Under the pieces are notes generated by a model. The model worked only from the letters and a program-made list of their open reading frames with translations, did no database searches and was not told the origin of the DNA. A stretch of DNA of 64,000 bases from NCBI RefSeq assembly GCF_003626915.1, contig NZ_CP032570.1:868001-932000 (forward strand), given 5' to 3'. The translations under genes and the position numbers were made by a program. Shown in pieces: positions 57,450 through 64,000 of the stretch (the first letter of the stretch is position 1; every line of letters starts with the position of its first letter). The stretch comes from Tsuneonella amylolytica. GTDB taxonomy: Bacteria > Pseudomonadota > Alphaproteobacteria > Sphingomonadales > Sphingomonadaceae.

Positions 57450-60305
57450 ATGAAGTCCCTCGCGATACTGCCGTTCCTGCTCCTCTCCGCCGCCCCCGCT
57501 ATGGCCGCCCCGCCCCCGCCGGAGACTGCCGCCGCCTGGCCGTTCGAGACAAGCGACGTGCCGGTCGACCCCGCCTTCCGGTTCGGCACGCTGCCCAACG
57601 GCATGCGCTACGTCCTGCGCGAAAATCACCTGCCCGAAGGCACCGTGCTCGTGCGCCTGCGCATCGGTTCGGGCTCGCTGGCGGAAACCGACGAGGAACG
57701 CGGCCTCGCCCACTTCCTCGAGCACATGGCGTTCAACGGGTCGAAGGCGGTGCCCGAAGGCGAGATGACGAAGCTGCTCGAACGCGAAGGGCTCGCCTTC
57801 GGTGCCGACACCAACGCCGCGACGAGCTTCGAATGGACGACTTACAAGCTCGACCTCCCGCGCAGCGATCCGAAGCTGGTCGACACGGCGCTGATGCTGA
57901 TGCGCGAGACAGCCGGCAACCTCACCATCGACCCCGCCGCGGTCGAACGCGAACGCGGCGTGATCCTGTCGGAAAAGCGCGACCGCACGAACTGGCAGAT
58001 CAAGGAGACCGAAGACGAATGGGCCTTCACCGCCCCCGGTGCGCGGTTTCCCGAGCGCCTGCCGATCGGGACCGACGAGACGCTCCGCGCTGCCGATGCC
58101 GAACGGCTGCGCGCCTTCTATCGGCGGACATACGTGCCGGGTAACGCGGTGCTGGTGGTGGTGGGCGCGATCGACGTTCCGGCGGTCGAGGCGGCGATCC
58201 GCGCGCGCTTCGCCGACTGGGCCCCCGCCCCGGTGCCGGCGACGCCAACCGCAGGCCCCGTCGACCTCGATCGCAAGGGCGAGACCGACATTTACCTCGA
58301 CCCGGCGTTGTCGGAACGGGTGACCGCCTCCCGCCTGTCGCCGTACCGCGAGGAGCCCGACAGCATCGCCATGCGGCGGACGAAGCTGCTCCAGCAGATC
58401 GGATACAGCGCGCTCAATCGCCGGTTCGCCGCGCTCGCGCGGACGGAAGATGCGCCCTACCGCGGGGCCGGGTTCGGCACCGCCGACCTGTTCGATGCAG
58501 CGCGTTCGACCAATCTCATCGTCGACGCGCTCGACGGGCAATGGGAAAAGGGTCTGGCGACTGCGGTGCGCGAATGGCGAAGGGCGATGGAGTACGGCTT
58601 CACCGAGGCCGAGATTGCCGAGCAGGTCGCCCGCACCCGCCAGAGTGCCGAGAACGCAGCGGCGAGCGCCGAAACCCGCAGCAATGGCGCCCTCGTCGCG
58701 TCGATCGAGGCATTGCTGGGCGACGACCTCATCCCCTCCACGCCCGAAAGCGGCCTCGCCCGGTTCGAGGAGTTCGCCCCCTCGATCACGCCTGGCGCCG
58801 TGCTCGAAGCGCTTCGGGCCGACGCCGCCGCGCTCGACGATCCGCTGATCCGCTTCCAGGGGCGCCGCGCACCGGCGGGCGGGGCCGATGCGCTACGCAC
58901 TGCGTGGAATACCGCGATGTCCGAAAGCGTGGCCGCGCCCGACCGGGTTGCCGCGGGCACGTTTGCCTACACCGACTTCGGGACGCCGGGGACGGTCGTC
59001 GCGGACAGCGTCGATCCCCGCCTCGGCATCCGCGAGATCCGGTTCGCCAACGGCGTACGGCTCAATCTCAAGAGAACCGGTCTCGAGAAGGATCGCATCC
59101 GCTTCGCCATGGCGATCGACGGGGGGCAGCTGCTCAATACCCGCAACGATCCGCTCGCGACGGCCATGGCCGGGTTCCTGCCGGTGGGCGGCCTCGGCAA
59201 GCACAGCGAAGACGAACTGCAGTCGCTGCTTGCCGGTCGTACGGTATCGATGAACTTCGCCGCTGCCGACGACGTGTTCGTCACCGGGGGCCTCACCACC
59301 CCCGCCGATCTCGAACTCCAGCTCGACCTCCTCACCGCGGCGCTGACCGATCCCGGATACCGCAAGGAGGGCGAAGCGCGGTTCCGGCGCGAGACAACCA
59401 CATGGTACCGCCGCCTGCGGGCCACACCGCGCGGTGCGCTGAACGCAGAGCTAGGCCGCATCCTGTCGGACGGCGACCCCCGGTTCTCGCTCGCACCGGA
59501 AGCGGCCTATGCCGCGCTCACCTACGACGGCCTCAAAGCAGCGATCGGCGACCGGCTGGCGCGGGGCGCGATCGAGATCGGGATGGTGGGCGATATCGAC
59601 GAGGCCGCGGCGATCGCGCTCGTCGGAAAGACGCTCGGCGCACTTGCCGAGCGCGAGACGGATTTTCGGCCGCGCGAAGAGGCCCGCGAGCGGACCTTCA
59701 CCACCGACAGGGGGGCCCGGACCGTCGTTCACACCGGCGAACCCGATCAGGCCGTGCTGCAGATGGTCTGGCCGACCAGCGACGATCGCGATTTCGCCGG
59801 TCTTTTGCGGCTCGAACTGCTCGAGCGGGTGATGCGGATCGAGCTGACGGAAGAGATACGTGAAAAGCTGGGGAAGGCCTATTCCCCCTCCGCCGCCAAC
59901 GCGTCGTCGGGCACCTACCGCGGGTACGGGACCTTTACCGTCTCCTCCTCGGTCGATGTCGGCGACGTCGGTGCCACGCGCGCCGCGATCCGGGCAGTGC
60001 TGGAACGGCTGGCGGCCGAACCGGTCGATGACGACGTGCTCGACCGCGCGCGCAAGCCGATGCTGGAGGCCTACGACAACATGTTCAAGACCGACGGCGG
60101 ATGGCTGCGTGCCGCCGCGCGGGCCCAGACCGAAAGCTGGCAGGTCGACCGGATGCTGACCGGCAAGGCCGCCGCGAGCGCGGTTACCGCCGCCGACATC
60201 CAGGCGACCGCGGCGCGCTACCTGAAGCCAGGTGACGCGGTCGAGATCGTGGCGTTGCCCGCCCCCTCGCCGCCCGGCAAAAGCGGCTCGCCCGCCTTGC
60301 CCTGA
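57450..60305 (+). CDS. M16 family zinc protease, large secreted form
   Basis: 951 residues with a signal peptide (about 1-20). Two M16 halves. The N-terminal half has the inverted zinc motif HFLEH (His88, Glu91, His92) and the third ligand Glu168, 76 residues on. The C-terminal half, lacking the motif, closes the chamber. Pitrilysin/PqqL-like periplasmic peptidase degrading small peptides. ATG 57450, nine bases after GCAAGG, fits better than ATG 57441. Not part of a pqq cluster. Confidence 0.9.
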   Translation: MKSLAILPFLLLSAAPAMAAPPPPETAAAWPFETSDVPVDPAFRFGTLPNGMRYVLRENHLPEGTVLVRLRIGSGSLAETDEERGLAHFLEHMAFNGSKAVPEGEMTKLLEREGLAFGADTNAATSFEWTTYKLDLPRSDPKLVDTALMLMRETAGNLTIDPAAVERERGVILSEKRDRTNWQIKETEDEWAFTAPGARFPERLPIGTDETLRAADAERLRAFYRRTYVPGNAVLVVVGAIDVPAVEAAIRARFADWAPAPVPATPTAGPVDLDRKGETDIYLDPALSERVTASRLSPYREEPDSIAMRRTKLLQQIGYSALNRRFAALARTEDAPYRGAGFGTADLFDAARSTNLIVDALDGQWEKGLATAVREWRRAMEYGFTEAEIAEQVARTRQSAENAAASAETRSNGALVASIEALLGDDLIPSTPESGLARFEEFAPSITPGAVLEALRADAAALDDPLIRFQGRRAPAGGADALRTAWNTAMSESVAAPDRVAAGTFAYTDFGTPGTVVADSVDPRLGIREIRFANGVRLNLKRTGLEKDRIRFAMAIDGGQLLNTRNDPLATAMAGFLPVGGLGKHSEDELQSLLAGRTVSMNFAAADDVFVTGGLTTPADLELQLDLLTAALTDPGYRKEGEARFRRETTTWYRRLRATPRGALNAELGRILSDGDPRFSLAPEAAYAALTYDGLKAAIGDRLARGAIEIGMVGDIDEAAAIALVGKTLGALAERETDFRPREEARERTFTTDRGARTVVHTGEPDQAVLQMVWPTSDDRDFAGLLRLELLERVMRIELTEEIREKLGKAYSPSAANASSGTYRGYGTFTVSSSVDVGDVGATRAAIRAVLERLAAEPVDDDVLDRARKPMLEAYDNMFKTDGGWLRAAARAQTESWQVDRMLTGKAAASAVTAADIQATAARYLKPGDAVEIVALPAPSPPGKSGSPALP

Positions 60306-60365
60306 GGGCCGCCTTTCGCCATAGGCTCGGCGCGTTTCCCGCCATCCATCGAGGGCCGTGCCGCC

Positions 60366-60617
60366 ATGAAAGTCCGTATCCACGTCAGCCTGAAGCCTGG
60401 GGTGCTCGACCCACAGGGCCGCGCGGTGCACCACGCGCTCGAGGGATTGGGTTTCTCCGGGGTCGAGGACGTGCGCGTCGGTCGGCTGATCGAACTCGAC
60501 GTGGCCGACGGAACCAGCGACGCGGACCTCGACGCGATGTGCCGCCAGTTGCTCGCCAACATGGTCATCGAGAACTACTCCATCGAGAAGCCGGAAACGG
60601 CCCGGGCGGCCGCCTGA
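60366..60617 (+). CDS. purS: Phosphoribosylformylglycinamidine synthase subunit PurS
   Basis: 83 residues, normal for PurS, the small bridging subunit of the three-part FGAM synthase. [19 protein letters not shown] and the later GRLIELDV are typical. Overlaps purQ by one base. Confidence 0.96.
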   Translation: MKVRIHVSLKPGVLDPQGRAVHHALEGLGFSGVEDVRVGRLIELDVADGTSDADLDAMCRQLLANMVIENYSIEKPETARAAA

Positions 60618-61294
60618 TGGCGTTCCGCGGCGCGGTCATCACCTTTCCCGGATCGAACTGCGATCGCGACATGGCGGTCGCGCTGGAAAAGGTGTCGGGC
60701 GAGAAGGCCCTGCGCGTGTGGCATGGCGATGCCGACCTGCCCGAACGGCTGGATTTCATTGCGGTGCCCGGCGGGTTCTCTTACGGCGATTATCTGCGCT
60801 GCGGGGCGATCGCCAGCCGCAGCCCGGTGATGCGCGCGGTGATCGAGGCCGCCGGCCGGGGCGTGCCGGTGCTGGGCGTGTGCAACGGCTTCCAGGTGCT
60901 GACCGAAAGCGGTCTGCTGCCGGGTGCGCTGATGCGCAATGCGCAGCTCACCTTCACCTGCCGCACGGCGCCGCTGGTTGTCGAAAACGGCCAATCGCTG
61001 TTCACGTCCGGATACGAGACCGGCAGCACGGTCCACCTCCCGGTCGCCCATCATGACGGCAACTACTTCGCCGACGAGGCGACGCTCGACCGGATCGAAG
61101 GCGAAGGGCGGGTCGCGTTCCGCTACGCGGACACGGTGAACGGGTCGCAGAGGGACATTGCGGGCGTCCTCAACGAAACCGCTACCGTGCTCGGCATGAT
61201 GCCCCATCCCGAACGCGCGATCGAGGCCGATCACGGCGGCAGCGACGGCCGGACCCTGTTCGAAGGCGCGGTAGGTGCGCTGGTGGGCACCTAG
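60617..61294 (+). CDS. purQ: Phosphoribosylformylglycinamidine synthase subunit PurQ
   Basis: 225 residues. Glutaminase subunit of FGAM synthase. The class I amidotransferase nucleophile is in [11 protein letters not shown], and the His-x-Glu pair in [10 protein letters not shown]. PurL, the third subunit, is not next to it; the following gene converges. Its stop shares CTAG with that gene's stop. Confidence 0.96.
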   Translation: MAFRGAVITFPGSNCDRDMAVALEKVSGEKALRVWHGDADLPERLDFIAVPGGFSYGDYLRCGAIASRSPVMRAVIEAAGRGVPVLGVCNGFQVLTESGLLPGALMRNAQLTFTCRTAPLVVENGQSLFTSGYETGSTVHLPVAHHDGNYFADEATLDRIEGEGRVAFRYADTVNGSQRDIAGVLNETATVLGMMPHPERAIEADHGGSDGRTLFEGAVGALVGT

Positions 61295-63672
61295 GCTGCG
61301 TTGCTAACCTGGCGGGTATCATCCGGCAAATCCGTCGAGCGCCGGCGGAACAGCTTGAGAGCATCCTCCGCCTGCATCGGCCGTCCGAAGTAATAACCCT
61401 GAATCTTGGTGCAGCCGAGGCGACGGATAAGTTCCGCTTCCTCGGCGCTTTCGACGCCCTCCGCCGTGGTCGTCATCTCGAGGCTTTCGGCCATCGCGAC
61501 GACCGCGCGGATGATCGCCAACGCTTCCTTGTTTTGCTGCGCCGCGCCCTGCACGAAGCTGCGGTCGACCTTGATGGTCGAGAAGCTGATCTTGCGGAGG
61601 TAACCGAGCGAGGAATACCCTGTACCGAAATCGTCGAGCGCGACGGTGCAGCCGAGTGCGATACACTGCTCGAGACTGGCGCGGGCGATGGACGCGTCGC
61701 GCAAGAAGATGCTCTCGGTCACTTCCAGTTCGAGCCGGCTTGCCGCAAGGCCGCTTGCCGACAAGGCGCGTACGACCGTGGTGGCGAAGTCCGGCTCGAA
61801 GAGCTGTTCCGGACTGACGTTCACCGCGATCCGGACATGTTCCGGCCAGCGCGTCGCCTCGCGGCATGCCTGTTCCATGACCCATGTGCCGATGGGCACG
61901 ATCAGGCGGGTATCTTCGGCGATCGGCACGAACTTGCCCGGGCTGACAAAGCCGTGGTCTTTGCTGTTCCAGCGCACCAAGGCTTCGAAGCTGACGACGC
62001 ATTCGCTGACGGCATCGACCACGGGCTGGAAGTTCAGCTCCAGTTCGCGGTTCTCCAAAGCCCGGCGAAGCGCGAATTCGAGCTGTCGGCGCTCCTCGGC
62101 ATTGGCGTGGAGCGCAGGTTCGTAATCGCGATGCTCGCCCCCGCCTTCGTCCTTCGCACGGTATAGCGCGAGATCGGCATTGCGCATCAGTTCCTCGACC
62201 GACTTGCCGTCGCGCGGGCCGACTGCAGTGCCCACGCTGGCGCCGACATACAGCGTGTGGTGATCGACTTGATAGGGTTGCGAAAGGCGGGCGATGACGC
62301 TCTTGGCGACCCGTTCGATGCAGCTGCGCTCGCTCGCGTCGCGAATGACGATCGCGAACTCGTCGCCGCCCAACCGACCGCACAACTCGTTCTCGCCCAT
62401 CAGTGCCTTCAGCCGCGCCGATACCTGCGCAAGAAGTTTGTCGCCCACCTGGTGACCGAGCGAATCGTTGACTGACTTGAACCGGTCGAGATCGATCATC
62501 AGGAATGCACACCGCGTGCGCCACTGTTCGGCATAACGCAGCGCATCGCCGAGCGCTTCGGTCAGCATCAGCCGGTTCGGGAGACCGGTCAGCGTGTCGT
62601 ACCGCGCGAGATAGGCGATCTTCTCGCTCGACTCGCGCTGCTCTGTCACGTCCGAACCGACACCGCGTATGCCGAGGTATGCGCCGTTGTCGTCGAGCAT
62701 CGGAGTGCCCGACAGCTCCCACCATCTGTGTTCGCGCCCGATGGCGACCTTGACGAGGAGGTTGGAAAAACTCTCGCGGCGCTTCAACCGTTCAGCCAGA
62801 TCGTGCAGCGAAGACGGAAACTGGCCGCTTTCCCACGCCTCGCCGCTGATGAGTTCGAGGAACGCCTTGCCTTCGACGTCCTCCACCTTTTGCCCTAATG
62901 CGAAAGCGAACCGGGGACTGGCCGACCGGATGAGGCGGTTCGTATCGATTTGCCATAGCCAGTCGGCCTGGTTCTCTTCGAATTCACGAAGCAGCAGCGA
63001 GACGACCTCGCTCTTTTCCGCATTGCCGGCTTCCGCGAGGCAGGCGGCGAGATGGATGCGGGCGACGTTGGCAATTCCCGTGACGAGCACCGCGAACATC
63101 ATCGCGACAACCGGGATAAGCGGCCATTGACCGAACAATGCCAGCGCTACCAAGGTCAGCCCCCCACTCGTCGCCGCGAACGCGAGCGTGACTACGGGTG
63201 CAAGACCCACGGCCAGCGTCGATGCGAGGAAGAGCAGTCCGATCATCGCGACCATCGCCGGCAACACTGCCGGATCCCCGAACCACCCGAACGCTATCGA
63301 CGCACCGCCCCATACCATGCCCACCAGAGCGGCAGGCATCGCCCGTTGGCGCATTTCCGCATGAGCCAGTTTCGCACGATCCTCGAACGCGAGAAGCCGA
63401 TCGGACCGCGCTGCAACACCGAGCGCCGCGAGAAGGACGGCCGGGAATGCCGCGAGCAGGACGAGAGGGGCGCTGAATGCATAGATCCAGCAGACGAGAG
63501 CCGCGCAGATCGCATGCATGACGATCCGAGCCCGAATGGTCTGGCCCATGCGAGAAAACTGCAGAGCCCGTAGCCGATTCCATTCGGGAGTGCCGGGGTC
63601 GCGTAGCCCCAATAGCGCGGCAAACGGCAGCGCGGCCGGATCGATCGGTGAAATGGGCGCACTGTCGTTCAC
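61291..63672 (-). CDS. Membrane PAS-GGDEF-EAL protein (cyclic di-GMP turnover)
   Basis: 793 residues. About six membrane helices (roughly 45-210), a PAS domain (about 225-345, ending [10 protein letters not shown]), a GGDEF domain (about 350-515; RLGGDEFAI intact) and an EAL domain (about 530-785). All EAL catalytic elements are visible: [37 protein letters not shown] and AEGVES. Both diguanylate cyclase and phosphodiesterase activities are possible. No RxxD inhibitory site is seen just before GGDEF (ELCGRL). The membrane part resembles no named sensor I can assign. Confidence 0.92.
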   Translation of the reverse strand: MNDSAPISPIDPAALPFAALLGLRDPGTPEWNRLRALQFSRMGQTIRARIVMHAICAALVCWIYAFSAPLVLLAAFPAVLLAALGVAARSDRLLAFEDRAKLAHAEMRQRAMPAALVGMVWGGASIAFGWFGDPAVLPAMVAMIGLLFLASTLAVGLAPVVTLAFAATSGGLTLVALALFGQWPLIPVVAMMFAVLVTGIANVARIHLAACLAEAGNAEKSEVVSLLLREFEENQADWLWQIDTNRLIRSASPRFAFALGQKVEDVEGKAFLELISGEAWESGQFPSSLHDLAERLKRRESFSNLLVKVAIGREHRWWELSGTPMLDDNGAYLGIRGVGSDVTEQRESSEKIAYLARYDTLTGLPNRLMLTEALGDALRYAEQWRTRCAFLMIDLDRFKSVNDSLGHQVGDKLLAQVSARLKALMGENELCGRLGGDEFAIVIRDASERSCIERVAKSVIARLSQPYQVDHHTLYVGASVGTAVGPRDGKSVEELMRNADLALYRAKDEGGGEHRDYEPALHANAEERRQLEFALRRALENRELELNFQPVVDAVSECVVSFEALVRWNSKDHGFVSPGKFVPIAEDTRLIVPIGTWVMEQACREATRWPEHVRIAVNVSPEQLFEPDFATTVVRALSASGLAASRLELEVTESIFLRDASIARASLEQCIALGCTVALDDFGTGYSSLGYLRKISFSTIKVDRSFVQGAAQQNKEALAIIRAVVAMAESLEMTTTAEGVESAEEAELIRRLGCTKIQGYYFGRPMQAEDALKLFRRRSTDLPDDTRQVSNAA

Positions 63673-63807
63673 CCAGCCGCGTTAGCTTGGCAAAGGTTAT
63701 AGGCTAGTAAACTCTTTCAAAGAAAGCAAAATTCCGCAGGGTTTCGCAACGTCAAATTAACCAACCGGATATTTCACCAGCGCGATCCAACTTGCGCAAC
63801 GGAACGG

Positions 63808-63841
63808 AACGGCACGCGACTTTCGGGCTGCTCGCGTGCCG
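63808..63841 (-). terminator. Terminator-like hairpin after glmS
   Basis: ACGGCACGCGA (63808-63818) pairs with TCGCGTGCCGT (63831-63841), loop 12. On the minus strand it begins 11 bp past the glmS stop, but only a short T-containing tract (TCCGTTCC) follows, so it may be weak. Confidence 0.55.
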
Positions 63842-63851
63842 TCCCAATCCA

Positions 63852-64000
63852 TCATTCGACCGTCACGGATTTTGCCAGATTGCGGGGCTGGTCGACGTCG
63901 GTGCCCTTCGCGACCGCGACATGGTACGCGAGAAGCTGCACCGGCACCGCGTAGACCAGCGGAGCGATCAGCGGATGGACGCGGGGCATCTGAATCGTTG
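63852..64000 (-). CDS. glmS: Glutamine--fructose-6-phosphate aminotransferase (C-terminal end)
   Basis: Only the last 49 residues are in the window. They match the invariant GlmS end: [19 protein letters not shown], then [17 protein letters not shown]. GlmS makes glucosamine 6-phosphate for peptidoglycan and lipopolysaccharide. The rest lies beyond the window edge. Confidence 0.95.
   Translation of the reverse strand, partial: TIQMPRVHPLIAPLVYAVPVQLLAYHVAVAKGTDVDQPRNLAKSVTVE

Noticed and set aside
57450-60305. M16 protease as part of a PQQ biosynthesis cluster
   Set aside because: No pqqA-E genes nearby; neighbours are purine and lipid kinase genes, and the protein has a signal peptide.

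Overview
The window is 64 kb of dense, GC-rich (by eye about two thirds G+C) bacterial chromosome with housekeeping genes on both strands, many 1-4 bp start/stop overlaps and GTG starts. I saw no transposase, phage gene, integrase or CRISPR array. Gene content points to an alphaproteobacterium of the order Sphingomonadales, most likely Erythrobacteraceae: a microbial rhodopsin beside a Brp/Blh retinal-forming oxygenase, fused CysNC, DUF1134, a tim44-like/mltA/smr cluster opposite secB, a VPAP-type C-terminal sorting tail, and a tRNA-Gln with alphaproteobacterial loops. The placement is inference from gene content; no search was run.

Region by region. 0-2.7 kb: end of thiD, a LOG-family hydrolase and a DUF2254 membrane protein. 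2.9-5.4 kb: a light-energy unit, made of a rhodopsin with an NTQ motif (chloride-pump type) and a carotenoid-antenna glycine, blh two bases downstream to make its retinal, then a Crp/Fnr regulator. 5.5-8.7 kb: tRNA-Gln, a Ppx/GppA phosphatase overlapping rlmE, a 390 bp spacer with a strong terminator, and a membrane-anchored cytochrome c. 8.9-16 kb: a run of pheA, DUF4129, DUF4350, MoxR ATPase, DUF58, SpoIIM-like and RDD genes. 16-26 kb: secreted or envelope proteins (isoaspartyl peptidase, PAP2 phosphatase, DUF885 protein, two different L,D-transpeptidases), a CorA/ZntB transporter, and ispG with two small envelope genes. 26-33 kb: an EamA transporter, acnA with a rhodanese lipoprotein, a repetitive secreted protein with a sorting tail, and ruvAB.

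33.7-41.8 kb: aroC, then a peroxide-defence block ahpC-ahpF-katG-katE. Sites with OxyR-type spacing lie upstream of ahpC and katG, and an EcfG-type promoter candidate lies upstream of katE, so the block probably combines peroxide-inducible and general-stress control. 41.8-49 kb: smr-mltA-tim44-like facing secB, then murJ, trpS and a DUF4136 lipoprotein. 49-56 kb: GNAT, an aromatic/aspartate aminotransferase, DUF1134, tRNA-Ser, and the sulfate-activation operon cysD-cysNC-cysQ. 55.7-64 kb: purC, a lipid-kinase family protein, a large M16 protease, purS-purQ, a membrane PAS-GGDEF-EAL protein, and the end of glmS.

The most interesting parts are the NTQ rhodopsin/blh pair with a terminator-like hairpin inside the start of blh, the matched OxyR-like sites, the repetitive sorting-tail protein, and a possible small RNA upstream of the cytochrome c gene. 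No wholly new multi-gene system was evident.
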